From JBEEJL01 sp043744215 (lineage in GTDB: Bacteria; Pseudomonadota; Gammaproteobacteria; Burkholderiales; JBEEJL01): a DNA stretch of 30,999 nt. The notes under the pieces were generated by a model. It had not been told where the DNA came from. It searched no databases and saw only the letters and a program-made list of their open reading frames with translations. A program made the position numbers and the translations under genes. Below are positions 1 to 8,919 of this stretch, one piece after another. Each line of letters opens with the position of its first letter. Position 1 is the stretch's first letter. The DNA lies in assembly GCA_043744215.1 (NCBI GenBank), contig JAYTVC010000010.1, forward strand, positions 1 through 30,999, written 5' to 3'.

Positions 1-296
1 GCGTCACCCATTTTGGTCGGCAGCAATTCGGGCAGCACGAAATACCAGATGAAAAGCTGAACCAGCAAGGGGATGTTGCGGAACACTTCAACATAAGCGG
101 CGGCGAAACCGGACAACCATCGATTGGGCACGGTGCGCAATACGCCGATGATGGAACCGATGATGAGGGCGATGATCCACGCAGAAAGCGAAATGGCGAT
201 GGTCCATTTCATGCCCAGCAGTAACCAGCCCAGGTAAGTGGTTTCGCCCGAGGAAACGGGTTGCAGGAAGACTTGCCAGTTCCAGTTGTAGGCCAC
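1..296 (-). CDS. gltJ: Glutamate/aspartate ABC transporter permease GltJ, N-terminal part (cut by window edge)
   Basis: Inner-membrane permease subunit of a polar amino-acid ABC importer; it would pair with GltK and the ATPase GltL beyond the window and take substrate from the GltI protein encoded just upstream. Reading leftwards from a GTG at 296, the protein starts VAYNWNWQVFLQPV and continues with TTYLGWLLLGMKWT, a first membrane helix, then LRTVPNRWLSG and VEVFRNIPLLVQLFIWY, which match GltJ closely by recall. About 98 residues are present and the gene runs off the left edge. The start is uncertain because there is only a weak GGGAT upstream and an in-frame TTG lies a few codons earlier. 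It follows gltI by about 147 bases on the same strand, with a hairpin terminator between them. Confidence 0.88.
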   Translation of the reverse strand, partial: MAYNWNWQVFLQPVSSGETTYLGWLLLGMKWTIAISLSAWIIALIIGSIIGVLRTVPNRWLSGFAAAYVEVFRNIPLLVQLFIWYFVLPELLPTKMGD

Positions 297-326
297 TTGT
301 TTTATCCCAAATAGCAATGGTGGTGT

Positions 327-359
327 CCGTTCACGCTTCGACGAGCTCAGGGCGAACGG
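327..359. repeat. REP-like extragenic palindrome
   Basis: A 33-base imperfect palindrome with outer arms CCGTTC and GAACGG and a core containing TTCGACGAGCTCAGGGC. It resembles a short intergenic repeat that is common in many proteobacterial genomes. It lies between gltI and gltJ in the transcript and may fold there. Only one copy is seen in this window. Confidence 0.5.
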
Positions 360-380
360 CGCTTTTAGTTGTAGAAGAGT

Positions 381-410
381 AAAAAAAACGGAAGGCCGCA
401 GCCTTCCGTA
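381..410 (-). terminator. Intrinsic terminator or attenuator after gltI
   Basis: On the minus strand a perfect 9-bp stem (ACGGAAGGC at 388-396 against GCCTTCCGT at 401-409, 4-base loop) is followed by a run of T (387 to 381). It sits about 35 bases past the gltI stop and before gltJ. It probably ends most transcripts after the binding-protein gene, giving more GltI than permease, a familiar arrangement in ABC operons. Confidence 0.85.
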
Positions 411-442
411 TTTGTACCGCTAATCGTTCAGCAACTCAAGGC

Positions 443-1342
443 TTATTCAAACGCCTTGTCGTTCGGGTTCTTATACAGCTTGGCTACGTCAGCGCTGATG
501 GGGAAATTCAGGTTCAGGCCTTTGGGAGGAATCGGGTTCATGAACCATTTGGCGTAGATTTTTTCCGCATCGCCATTGGTCATGGCTTTGGCGAGCGCTG
601 CGTCCACCACTTTTTTGAACGCGGGGTCGTCTTTGCGCATCATGCAGCCGTAGGCTTCGAACGATTGCGGCGTACCGACGATGGCCCAGTCAGCAGGCTT
701 TTTCGCCTTGGCAGTTTCGCCGTAGAGCAGGGCATCGTCCATCATGAATGCCACTGCGCGGCCTGTTTCTAGGGTCAGGAATGATTCGCCGTGGTCTTTG
801 GCGCTGATGATGTTCATGTTCATTTTTTTGTCTTCATTCATTTTGCGCAGCAGTTTTTCCGAGGTGGTGCCGGCTGTGGTTACGACATTCTTGCCGGCCA
901 GATCGGAAAAATCTTTGATGCCAGAATCGGTTTTGGTCATCAGACGTGTGCCGATGACAAAAATCGAATTGGAAAAAGCGACCTGCTTTTGGCGCTCAGT
1001 GTTATTGGTGGTCGAGCCACATTCCAGATCGACGGTGCCGTTTTGTACCAGGGAAATGCGATTCTGCGAGGTGACCGGATTGAGCTTGACTTTCAAGTCG
1101 ACCATTTTTAAATCGTCTTTGATCGCGTCGACGACTTTCAACATCAATTCGTGGGAATAGCCGATGACTTGCTGCTTGTCGTCGTAATAAGAAAACGGAA
1201 TCGATGATTCGCGATGGCCCAAAGTAATCGAGCCACTGTCTTTGATTTTTTTCAGTGTAGAGATTTGCTCTTGAGCCGATGCGGTGTGGGCAAAGCCTAG
1301 GCCGAGCAGGGCGCAAAGGGTGATGCGTGCGAATTGTTTCAT
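443..1342 (-). CDS. gltI: Glutamate/aspartate ABC transporter periplasmic binding protein GltI
   Basis: Periplasmic receptor (SBP_bac_3 family) that binds acidic amino acids and hands them to GltJK. The 299-residue product has a clear signal peptide (MKQF..., hydrophobic core, likely cut after ASA at residue 23) and the family segments GHRESSIPFSYYDD, LVQNGTVDLECGSTTNN and the C-terminal KWFMNPIPPKGLNLNFP. The start at 1342 is chosen over a longer reading frame because GGAGGATTTC lies directly before this ATG and the signal peptide begins there. The gene precedes gltJ and is followed by an intrinsic terminator. Substrate preference cannot be fixed from sequence alone, but similarity to GltI is strong. 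Confidence 0.92.
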   Translation of the reverse strand: MKQFARITLCALLGLGFAHTASAQEQISTLKKIKDSGSITLGHRESSIPFSYYDDKQQVIGYSHELMLKVVDAIKDDLKMVDLKVKLNPVTSQNRISLVQNGTVDLECGSTTNNTERQKQVAFSNSIFVIGTRLMTKTDSGIKDFSDLAGKNVVTTAGTTSEKLLRKMNEDKKMNMNIISAKDHGESFLTLETGRAVAFMMDDALLYGETAKAKKPADWAIVGTPQSFEAYGCMMRKDDPAFKKVVDAALAKAMTNGDAEKIYAKWFMNPIPPKGLNLNFPISADVAKLYKNPNDKAFE

Positions 1343-1421
1343 GAAATCCTCCAGGATGAACGGTCGGTGCCGCAGGGGAACAACGTGTTTACCGGGCGCT
1401 AGTTGACGCCTCTGAATGGTT

Positions 1422-1446
1422 TGCGACCGGGGCATGCCCGGTCGCA
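1422..1446. other. Strong GC-rich hairpin downstream of the porin gene
   Basis: A perfect 10-bp stem, TGCGACCGGG (1422-1431) against CCCGGTCGCA (1437-1446) with a 5-base loop, lies about 27 bases beyond the porin stop. No T tract follows on either strand, so it is not a canonical intrinsic terminator. It could protect the porin mRNA 3' end or help Rho-dependent termination. Confidence 0.5.
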
Positions 1447-1472
1447 GAGTAGGTCATCGAAATTCAGGCACA

Positions 1473-2552
1473 TTAAAACAGATGCTTGACGCCCAGTGCA
1501 TAGCCTTTTAATGTTGCGCCAGCCGTTACGCCATTGGTAGGGTTAATGTCAAAATCATAGATGCCGTTTTTCTCGTTTTTGAGCTGGGTGTAAAAGCCAT
1601 AAAGCTCGGTACGCTTGGAGAAATTATAGGCATAACCGGCGGTAAACAAATCAGCGCCGGATTCGGGTTTGCTGCTAATGGCCTTGGCCACAGCGCCCAC
1701 CAGGCCTTTGCCGCTTTTTGCCTTGGTAAATTGGGTGCGGATTTCGCCGGGGCCGATGCCGTACTTTGCGCTGACATGAAACGCATCGCGCTTGAGGTCG
1801 CCCGCTGCGAATTTGTATCTTAATTGTTCGAAGGCCGCACCTACGGTCAATGTCGATACTTTGAAGGAGGCCCCGCCGCGCACGCCGGTGTCATTTCCTG
1901 CGAATGAAGTGTAATTGTTGTGCTGCTCGCCAGCCAAATTGGCCAGGAAAGGGCCATTCGTATAGGTGGCTGATCCGGAGTACATGGAACGTCTGCCGGT
2001 TGCGCTGTCTTCACCAGTGCCTACCATCAGCTTGCCCCGGAATCCGGCCAGGTTGGGCGACCAATATAGAGCCATATTTCTTTGGCGGCGTTCAAATGAA
2101 GTATTTTCGTTGTTGCCGGCAGTTTGGCTGGTGTTGCCGAAAATGGTTTCGGAATCGTTGATGGAAGTGCCGCCCCATACGTCATAGGGGTTTAATGCTT
2201 CTTTATAGGGGGTGTCCCATTGGCCAATCATGATGGTGCCAAAACTGCCCTCCAGCCCCACGCCACTATTACGGCCCGACCAACCTGCCGCTGCGTCGCC
2301 GTCTGCGCGGGGGCCGCTTTCTACTTGCCAAATGGCCTTCAGCTCAGAGCCCAGGCTTTCTTTGCCAGCGAAGCGGACAAATGATGAGTTGCTAGAAAGG
2401 CGGGAATAGCGTCTGTTGGATAGATCATTGGTGATCCTTTCCACGTCCACGTTCAATCTGCCGGAAAGGGTGACGCCACTGTCATCCGCCATGCTGTTAA
2501 CGGAGGTGATACTTGCCGCTGCCACAGCGGTCAGGATAAAAATTTTCTTCAT
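1473..2552 (-). CDS. General outer-membrane porin (Gram-negative porin family)
   Basis: Predicted trimeric beta-barrel porin for diffusion of small hydrophilic solutes. The 359-residue product starts with a signal peptide (MKKIFILTAVAAAS..., likely cut at SMA before DDSG). It continues with VTLSGRLNVDVERI, the family segment AIWQVESG, a GWSGRNSGVGLEGSFG segment typical of betaproteobacterial porins, and many alternating strands with GY/LY pairs. It ends in Phe (GVKHLF), the C-terminal signature for outer-membrane insertion. The start at 2552 is supported by GAGG about 8 bases upstream and by the signal peptide. It appears monocistronic, with a long AT-rich leader region upstream. Specificity is not predictable. 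Confidence 0.9.
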   Translation of the reverse strand: MKKIFILTAVAAASITSVNSMADDSGVTLSGRLNVDVERITNDLSNRRYSRLSSNSSFVRFAGKESLGSELKAIWQVESGPRADGDAAAGWSGRNSGVGLEGSFGTIMIGQWDTPYKEALNPYDVWGGTSINDSETIFGNTSQTAGNNENTSFERRQRNMALYWSPNLAGFRGKLMVGTGEDSATGRRSMYSGSATYTNGPFLANLAGEQHNNYTSFAGNDTGVRGGASFKVSTLTVGAAFEQLRYKFAAGDLKRDAFHVSAKYGIGPGEIRTQFTKAKSGKGLVGAVAKAISSKPESGADLFTAGYAYNFSKRTELYGFYTQLKNEKNGIYDFDINPTNGVTAGATLKGYALGVKHLF

Positions 2553-2714
2553 ATTTGAGCCTCGAAAAATAATAAGGTTAATAGTGGTTATGCGAATGGG
2601 TTGCGGTCTGGTTTTTTTAGCGACTTGGCAATGGGTAAAATATGCCACTTAGTTGATAAAAAAGCTATTTTTCTTTGCCGTTGTTTGAAAATTTGTCGTA
2701 TATAGACAACAAAT

Positions 2715-3089
2715 CTAGAGGGCAACAAAGAGAGCCGCAGCCACTCTGCGACCCTCAGCCAGCAGGATGTTATAGGTGCGGCAGGCGGCGGGGGTATCCA
2801 TGACTTCCAGGCCAATACCGGCTGACGTTAATGCATGGTTTATAGATGGGTGTGGAAAACGAAAAGTTCCGCCCGTTCCAAGCAATAACATCGCGGGCTT
2901 CTGCGCGAACAATTCAATAAAATGTTCTTTATCGAGAGCGGTAAAATCGGTGGCAGCCCATGGTTCAATCAAAAACTCCGGCATCACTAACACATTACTG
3001 ATGATGCGGCGGCCATTGAGCATCACGTAGCCATCTCCATAGCCGGTGAAAGTATTTTGTGTGGTGGTGCCGGCCAGATGCAGTTTCAA
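2715..3089 (-). CDS. Mth938-like (DUF498) domain protein
   Basis: Small conserved cytosolic protein of 124 residues with unknown biochemical role. Recognised by MPEFLIEPWAATDF, LLLGTGGTFRFPHP and the near-invariant C-terminal stretch GLEVMDTPAACRTYNILLAEGRRVAAAL. The TTG at 3089 is chosen because GGAGA lies 5 bases before it and the product then begins (M)KLHLAGTTTQNTFTGYGDGYV, as in relatives; a GTG at 3137 opens the same frame but lacks a ribosome site. In betaproteobacteria this gene is often found beside the alaA-hom-thrC cluster, as here, where it is divergent from alaA. Confidence 0.85.
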   Translation of the reverse strand: MKLHLAGTTTQNTFTGYGDGYVMLNGRRIISNVLVMPEFLIEPWAATDFTALDKEHFIELFAQKPAMLLLGTGGTFRFPHPSINHALTSAGIGLEVMDTPAACRTYNILLAEGRRVAAALFVAL

Positions 3090-3211
3090 GCGGTTCTCCG
3101 TTGCTGTAGAGGGGCAGGGTCGGTTACAATCGTACACTTTTTACGCAGTCATTTGCAGGGCTGATTTTTTTTCATCGGCATCGGCAACGACGGAATCCGG
3201 GATAATTTTCC

Positions 3212-4480
3212 ATGAGCGTCATTAAACTTTCTCAAGCTACGGCCGCACCGTCACCCGCGCGCGCGGTGCTTAAATCAGCCAAGCTGGCCAGCGTGTGCTA
3301 CGACATCCGCGGCCCCGTGCTGGAAAAAGCGCGGCAGATGGAAGAAGAAGGCCACAAGATCATCAAGCTCAACATCGGCAACATCGCCGCTTTCGGTCTC
3401 GAGCCGCCGGATGAAATCGTGCAGGACATGATTCGCAATCTGCCCAATGCCGCGGGCTACACCGACTCCAAAGGCTTGTTTGCGCCGCGCAAAGCTATCG
3501 TGCATTACACGCAGGAAAAAAACATCCGTGGCGTGACGGTAGATGACGTCTATTTGGGCAACGGCGCGTCGGAATTGATTGTGATGGCGATGAACGCGCT
3601 GCTCAATGACGGCGACGAAGTGCTCATCCCTGCGCCGGATTATCCGCTCTACACCGCCGCCGTCGCGCTCTCCGGCGGCACGCCGGTGCATTATAGGTGC
3701 GACGAGCAGGCCGATTGGTTCCCCGATATCGCCGACATCAAAAGCAAAATCACCTCGCGCACGAAGGCGATAGTCGTCATCAATCCGAATAATCCTACGG
3801 GCGCCCTGTATCCTGATTCGTTATTGCAACAGATCGTCGAAGTGGCGCGGCAAAACCAGTTGATTATTTTCGCCGATGAAATTTACGACAAGACTTTGTA
3901 CGATGGCGAAACGCACACCAGCATTGCCTCGCTGGCGGACGACGTACTGTTCGTGACATTTAACGGCTTGTCGAAAAATTATCGCGCCTGCGGCTATCGC
4001 GCCGGTTGGATGGTAGTGTCGGGCGAAAAGCGCCACGCCAAAGATTACATCGAAGGCCTCACCATGCTCGCGTCGATGCGCCTGTGCGCCAACACGCCGG
4101 GGCAGTTGGCGATTCAAACTGCGCTCGGCGGATATCAAAGCATAAAAGATTTGGTTGCCCCCGGCGGCCGTCTCGCACGCCAGCGCGATCTTGCGCACAA
4201 GTTGCTCACGGATATTCCCGGTGTGACGTGCGTGAAACCCAAGGCTGCCCTCTATATGTTTCCGCGCCTCGATCCAAAAATGTACCCGATCAAGGATGAT
4301 CAGCAATTCGCCTATGAATTGTTGGCCGAAGAAAAAGTGCTCATCGTGCAAGGCAGCGGTTTCAACTGGCCGCAGCCGGACCACTTCCGTTTAGTGTTCT
4401 TGCCCAACTCGGACGACCTTTCCGAAGCGATGGGCCGCATCGCAAAATTTCTCGCCGGTTACAGCAAACGGCATTCCTAA
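3212..4480 (+). CDS. alaA: Alanine-forming PLP aminotransferase AlaA
   Basis: Class I/II aminotransferase making alanine from pyruvate and glutamate. The 422 residues hold the fold-type I signatures: GYTDSKGLFAPRKAI, GNGASELIVMAMNALL, INPNNPTGA (residues 190-198), DEIYDKTLYDG, and the PLP lysine K255 in GLSKNYRACGYRAGW. The C-terminal FRLVFLPN carries the substrate-carboxylate arginine. The N-terminal extension of about 20 residues before LKSAKLASVCYDIRGPVL is poorly conserved, so a slightly later start is possible. It is followed by hom after 27 bases and is probably cotranscribed with it, a common betaproteobacterial order. Confidence 0.92.
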   Translation: MSVIKLSQATAAPSPARAVLKSAKLASVCYDIRGPVLEKARQMEEEGHKIIKLNIGNIAAFGLEPPDEIVQDMIRNLPNAAGYTDSKGLFAPRKAIVHYTQEKNIRGVTVDDVYLGNGASELIVMAMNALLNDGDEVLIPAPDYPLYTAAVALSGGTPVHYRCDEQADWFPDIADIKSKITSRTKAIVVINPNNPTGALYPDSLLQQIVEVARQNQLIIFADEIYDKTLYDGETHTSIASLADDVLFVTFNGLSKNYRACGYRAGWMVVSGEKRHAKDYIEGLTMLASMRLCANTPGQLAIQTALGGYQSIKDLVAPGGRLARQRDLAHKLLTDIPGVTCVKPKAALYMFPRLDPKMYPIKDDQQFAYELLAEEKVLIVQGSGFNWPQPDHFRLVFLPNSDDLSEAMGRIAKFLAGYSKRHS

Positions 4481-4507
4481 AAATTCAATATAATCAATAA
4501 GTTATCT

Positions 4508-5824
4508 ATGAAGCCCATCAATGTAGGTTTACTCGGTTTAGGCACGGTCGGCGGCGGCACATTTACTGTTTTGAAACGCAATCAGCAAGAGATCACGCGA
4601 CGCGCCGGTCGAGGCATTGTGATCAAAATGGTGGCTGATAAAGATTTGGAAAAAGCGCGCGCCATTGCCGGCGATACAACGGAAGTCATCGACGACGCCT
4701 TTAAAGTTGTCGCCCATCCCGACATTAACATCGTGGTCGAACTCATCGGCGGCACCGGCGTGGCAAAAGACCTGGTCATGAAGGCGATTGAAAACGGCAA
4801 GCACGTTGTCACCGCCAACAAAGCCTTGCTCGCAAAACACGGCAACGAGATTTTCGCTGCTGCGCAAAAGAAAGGCGTGATGGTGGCGTTTGAAGCTGCC
4901 GTCGCCGGCGGCGTGCCCATCATCAAGGCGCTACGCGAAGGTTTGACGGCCAATCGCATCGAATGGATCGCCGGCATCATCAACGGCACCAGTAACTTCA
5001 TCCTCAGCGAAATGCGCGACAAAGGTTTGGCGTTCGACACGGTATTGAAGCAGGCGCAAAAGCTTGGTTACGCTGAAGCCGACCCGACGTTCGACATAGA
5101 AGGCGTCGATGCCGCGCACAAACTCACCATCATGTCGGCGATTGCTTTTGGCATTCCCATGCAATTTGAAAAAGCCTATACCGAAGGCATCAGCAAGCTC
5201 ACTAAACAGGATATTGAATACGCCGAACAACTGGGCTATCGCATCAAATTATTGGGCATCACGCGCCGCGCCAAAAACGGCATCGAGTTGCGCGTACATC
5301 CGACCTTGATTCCTAAACGCCGATTGATTGCCAATGTCGAGGGCGTGATGAACGCGGTACTGGTAAAAGGCGATGCCGTTGGCGCGACGCTGTATTACGG
5401 CGCTGGAGCGGGCGCCGAACCGACCGCCTCTGCTGTCGTTGCAGATCTGGTGGACATCACCCGCATGCACACCGCCGATCCGGAAAACCGTGTACCGCAT
5501 TTAGCGTTTCAGCCCGACCAGCTCACTGACACGCCCATCCTGCCGATGGAAGAAGTCGAGACTTCGTATTATTTACGCATGCGCGTGCAAGACAAGCCTG
5601 GCGTGCTGGCGGACATCACGCGCATTCTCGCGGACCAGCAGATTTCCATTGACGCGATGATTCAAAAAGAACCGGGCGAAGGCGAAAAGCAAACAGACAT
5701 TATTTTGCTTACGCATATTATTGTAGAAAAAAATATCAATGCAGCGATAGCCAAAATCGAAGCGCTTTCTACGGTCACGGGGAAAGTGACACGCATTCGT
5801 TTGGAAGAGCTGGGGAAAAACTAA
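4508..5824 (+). CDS. hom: Homoserine dehydrogenase
   Basis: Reduces aspartate semialdehyde to homoserine, the branch point to threonine and methionine. The 438 residues contain an N-terminal NAD(P)-binding motif (GLLGLGTVGGGTF, residues 7-19), the catalytic-domain segments GIINGTSNFIL and AEADPTFDIEGVDAAHKL (around residues 189-206), and a C-terminal ACT domain from about residue 354 (YYLRMRVQDKPGVLADI), expected to bind threonine for feedback control. It is the monofunctional form, not fused to aspartokinase. The ribosome site is weak. It lies between alaA and thrC on the same strand. Confidence 0.95.
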   Translation: MKPINVGLLGLGTVGGGTFTVLKRNQQEITRRAGRGIVIKMVADKDLEKARAIAGDTTEVIDDAFKVVAHPDINIVVELIGGTGVAKDLVMKAIENGKHVVTANKALLAKHGNEIFAAAQKKGVMVAFEAAVAGGVPIIKALREGLTANRIEWIAGIINGTSNFILSEMRDKGLAFDTVLKQAQKLGYAEADPTFDIEGVDAAHKLTIMSAIAFGIPMQFEKAYTEGISKLTKQDIEYAEQLGYRIKLLGITRRAKNGIELRVHPTLIPKRRLIANVEGVMNAVLVKGDAVGATLYYGAGAGAEPTASAVVADLVDITRMHTADPENRVPHLAFQPDQLTDTPILPMEEVETSYYLRMRVQDKPGVLADITRILADQQISIDAMIQKEPGEGEKQTDIILLTHIIVEKNINAAIAKIEALSTVTGKVTRIRLEELGKN

Positions 5825-5829
5825 GCATC

Positions 5830-5921
5830 CCGTCATTCCCGCGCAGGCGGGAATCCAGCGATATCTGGAACTGCAGTTCTTCGATTCGCCCGCTAGATTC
5901 CCGCCTGCGCGAGAATGACGG
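5830..5921. repeat. Paired inverted repeat between hom and thrC (dRS3-like palindromes)
   Basis: Two 26-base units, 5830-5855 and 5896-5921, are inverted copies with one mismatch, separated by 40 bases. Each unit is itself a palindrome of the ATTCCCGC-GCAG-GCGGGAAT type, a widespread intergenic repeat resembling neisserial dRS3. In RNA it would form either one long hairpin or two small ones. It has no T tract, so complete termination is unlikely, but it could reduce or uncouple thrC expression from hom. Confidence 0.85.
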
Positions 5922-5984
5922 TGATTAGAAAACAAAGCGGTATTATTCTGCCGCCAAAACACCGAAAAATTACCGAAGAAACTT

Positions 5985-7403
5985 ATGAAATATCTCTCCA
6001 CCCGTGGCGGTATGCCGCCCAAAACGTTTACCGAAATTCTTCTAGGTGGTCTCGCGCCTGATGGCGGTTTGGCCATGTGCGAAAGCTATCCGCAAGTCAG
6101 CAAGGAAGAATTTACCGCCTGGCGCAAATTGCGTTACGCCGACCTTGCCTTCGCCATTATCAGCAAATTCGCCGACGATATTCCTGCCGACGATTTGAAA
6201 AAAATTATCGATAAATCTTATACGCCAGAGATTTTCTGCAACGGTGAAAATGCGCAAGACATTACGCCCCTGAAAACACTGGAGCCGGGACTGCACATCC
6301 TGTCTCTCTCGAATGGTCCGACGCTTGCGTTCAAAGACATCGCCATGCAGTTGCTGGGCAACCTGTTTGAATATGCATTGGCAAAAGACGGTGCGCGATT
6401 AAACATTCTCGGAGCAACCAGTGGCGACACTGGGTCGTCGGCGGAATACGCCATGCGCAGCAAGCGCGGCATTCGCGTGTTCATGCTATCGCCGCATAAA
6501 AAGATGAGCGCGTTCCAGACGGCGCAGATGTTTTCGTTGCAGGATGAAAATATTTTCAATATTGCAGTCAACGGCGTATTCGATGATTGCCAGGACATCG
6601 TGAAAGCGGTGAGTCACGATGCCGAGTTTAAAGCGCGTTACAAAATCGGTACGGTGAATTCGATCAACTGGGCCCGGGTAGTGGCGCAGGTGGTTTATTA
6701 TTTCAAAGGGTATTTTGCGGCGACCAAAAACAACGACGAGCAGGTCAGCTTCGCCGTCCCGTCCGGTAACTTCGGCAATATCTGCGCCGGTCACATTGCG
6801 CGCATGATGGGTTTGCCGATTCGCAAATTGATTTTGGCCACCAACGAAAATAATGTGCTGGATGAGTTTTTCCGTACCGGCATTTACCGTGTGCGCACTT
6901 CCGGAGAAACCAAACAAACCAGCAGCCCGTCGATGGATATTTCCAAAGCATCCAACTTTGAGCGCTTCATTTTTGATCTGGTGGGGCGCGACGCAAAAAT
7001 CGTGCGTGGTCTGTGGCATAGCGTGGAAACCGAAGGATCATTTGATTTGTCCGGCAGCGAATATTTTGCGCGTATCAAAGACTTCGGTTTTGTGTCTGGC
7101 ACCAGTTCGCATTCTGATAGGTTGGCTATCATTCGTGACATCTACCAACGCCATGGCTTGATGGTTGATACCCATACGGCCGACGGTATCAAGGTTGGCA
7201 TGGAGCAACGCGAAAAAAATATACCGCTGATTTGCCTTGAGACCGCATTGCCGGCCAAGTTTGCCGAAACCATCCGTGAAGCGCTTGGCAAAGAACCGCC
7301 GCGTCCAAAACCCTATGAAAATATCGAAAGCTTGCCTCAGCGGTTTGAAGTCATGACCCAGGATGTGAATGCAATCAAGGAATTTATTGCAGTCCATACC
7401 TGA
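5985..7403 (+). CDS. thrC: Threonine synthase
   Basis: PLP enzyme converting O-phosphohomoserine to threonine, the last step of the pathway served by hom. The 472 residues start MKYLSTRGGMPPKTFTE, a typical N-terminus, and carry the PLP lysine K117 in GPTLAFKDIAMQLLG, the phosphate-binding LGATSGDTGSSAEYA and the downstream VAVPSGNFGNI-type segment (here FAVPSGNFGNICAGHI). The length fits the long bacterial ThrC class. It lies 160 bases downstream of hom; the inverted repeat fills the gap. No separate strong promoter is obvious, so it may share the hom transcript. Confidence 0.95.
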   Translation: MKYLSTRGGMPPKTFTEILLGGLAPDGGLAMCESYPQVSKEEFTAWRKLRYADLAFAIISKFADDIPADDLKKIIDKSYTPEIFCNGENAQDITPLKTLEPGLHILSLSNGPTLAFKDIAMQLLGNLFEYALAKDGARLNILGATSGDTGSSAEYAMRSKRGIRVFMLSPHKKMSAFQTAQMFSLQDENIFNIAVNGVFDDCQDIVKAVSHDAEFKARYKIGTVNSINWARVVAQVVYYFKGYFAATKNNDEQVSFAVPSGNFGNICAGHIARMMGLPIRKLILATNENNVLDEFFRTGIYRVRTSGETKQTSSPSMDISKASNFERFIFDLVGRDAKIVRGLWHSVETEGSFDLSGSEYFARIKDFGFVSGTSSHSDRLAIIRDIYQRHGLMVDTHTADGIKVGMEQREKNIPLICLETALPAKFAETIREALGKEPPRPKPYENIESLPQRFEVMTQDVNAIKEFIAVHT

Positions 7404-7515
7404 CATAATTTTCAAATGTTGTGAGATTTTTGCTTGCATGCAGTGCCGCCTCACGGTATAAATGTAGGTACAGTAACTACATGAATATATTGATAAAAAT
7501 AAAGAAGAGGGCGTA

Positions 7516-7956
7516 ATGAATATTCTCGAGCTGACCTCCGATGACGGCATTCTTTTATTGCCGGGCCATCTTGCCAATGCGGAAGCGGTACATCGGCAAC
7601 TGCGTCCGCAGTTGCCGGAAAATTATTTGGAAAAAATGACGCGGGTGTTTGCCAACGGCGGGCGCATGTGCGTGGTGGAGCACGAAGAGAAAATTCTTGG
7701 TATTGCAGTTTATCGCCTACTCGACAACACCGCTTTCGACCGGCAACTTTATGTCGACGACCTGATCACCGACGAGGGCATGCGCTCGAAGGGCGTCGGA
7801 AGAGCGTTGCTGGTGTTCCTGCAAGAAAAAGCGCGCAAGGAAAAATGTGGATCCATCGCCCTGGATTCAGGCACGCAACGCCAGCGTGCCCATCAGTTTT
7901 ATTTCCGCGAAGGGTTTATTATTCCGTCGTTTCATTTTGGCAAGGCCGTCGATTAA
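7516..7956 (+). CDS. GNAT-family N-acetyltransferase
   Basis: Predicted cytosolic acetyl-CoA-dependent acetyltransferase of 146 residues; substrate unknown. The acetyl-CoA pyrophosphate loop is RSKGVGRALL (residues 90-99), preceded by the beta-strand LYVDDLITDEGMR and followed by SIALDSGTQRQRAHQFYFREGF, a usual motif-B ending. GAAGAGG about 7 bases upstream supports the ATG at 7516. It is the only plus-strand gene between thrC and the convergent mlaA, whose stop lies only 10 bases away. Confidence 0.88.
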   Translation: MNILELTSDDGILLLPGHLANAEAVHRQLRPQLPENYLEKMTRVFANGGRMCVVEHEEKILGIAVYRLLDNTAFDRQLYVDDLITDEGMRSKGVGRALLVFLQEKARKEKCGSIALDSGTQRQRAHQFYFREGFIIPSFHFGKAVD

Positions 7957-7965
7957 AGCCGTCAC

Positions 7966-8829
7966 TTATTTGGTTTCAGCGGGCTTTTCTTCCGGTGCGG
8001 GCGCTTTATCCGATTCCGCGGGCGGTTTCGTTTCTTCGGTTTTCTTCTGCACTTCTGCAGGTTTATTCGAGGCAGGTTTATCTAATACCGCATCGTCTTC
8101 TTCCATCTGGTCGAGTATTTCCTGCGGCACTTTGTTGTCGTACACCTGCTTGAGCCGCCGTTGCAAATAGGCATCACGTAGAAAAATATAAGGATCCAGT
8201 GCCGCCTCGCCCAGCATATTGGAGGCCCCCAACAGAGAGTGGCGCGTGGCTACGGCATCGAGTCCGTACAATCCGTATTTCGCAGCATTCGGCGTAACGT
8301 AGCCAATGCCTTTGAACGGTGAATCAGCTACGCGCCCCACGGTATCGCGAAAAGTGCTGGGGCCTAGCACCGGCAATACAAAATACGGCCCCGTGGGCAC
8401 GCCCCATTTGCCTAGCGTCTGGCCAAAATCTTCGTTATGCTTTTCCAGGCCGATATCCGTTGCAATATCGAGAAACCCGCCAAGACCCAACGTGGAGTTG
8501 AAAATAAAGCGCGAAGTGTCGTAAGCCGCCTGCTGGCCTTTTAATTGCAACAGGTCGTTGACGATGACTGGTAAATCGCCGAGGTTATTGAAAAAATTTT
8601 TGATGCCTTTTTTGATCGTGTTGGGCAGGGTTTTTTCATATACTTGCGCCGTCGGCTTAAGAATGCCCTTATCCAGCTTGTCGTTAAACTTATAAATACT
8701 GCGGTTATAAGATTCGAACGGATCAAGCTTGCTGCGCGGCCCTTCGACCGTTGAGCAACCGGATGCCAGCGCCGCAACGCATAGGAGCGCGACCAATCGC
8801 AGCATTGAATGAAAAGTGAGGGTACGCAT
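7966..8829 (-). CDS. mlaA: MlaA (VacJ) outer-membrane lipoprotein
   Basis: Outer-membrane component of the Mla system, which removes misplaced phospholipids from the outer leaflet. The 287-residue product has a lipoprotein signal with lipobox LASGC (lipidated C25), then the family hallmarks DPFESYNRSIYKFNDKLDK, NFFNNLGDLPVIVNDLLQ, GLGGFLDIATDIGL and GPYFVLPVLGPSTFRDTVG. GGAAG directly upstream supports the start. An extra C-terminal tail (residues 243-287) is rich in K, P, E and A and looks disordered. No other mla genes are in the window. Confidence 0.93.
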   Translation of the reverse strand: MRTLTFHSMLRLVALLCVAALASGCSTVEGPRSKLDPFESYNRSIYKFNDKLDKGILKPTAQVYEKTLPNTIKKGIKNFFNNLGDLPVIVNDLLQLKGQQAAYDTSRFIFNSTLGLGGFLDIATDIGLEKHNEDFGQTLGKWGVPTGPYFVLPVLGPSTFRDTVGRVADSPFKGIGYVTPNAAKYGLYGLDAVATRHSLLGASNMLGEAALDPYIFLRDAYLQRRLKQVYDNKVPQEILDQMEEDDAVLDKPASNKPAEVQKKTEETKPPAESDKAPAPEEKPAETK

Positions 8830-8919
8830 AATTCTTCCTTATTTTTGCGCCAGATGAGGCTCTGAAACCGGTAACGGGCGAGACTACTGTTGGTTTAGGG
8901 GTTTTGTCGAAAGTTCCTG

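Noticed and set aside
1422..1446. Porin gene intrinsic terminator
   Set aside because: The hairpin is strong but no T tract follows on either strand, so it is listed only as a hairpin.
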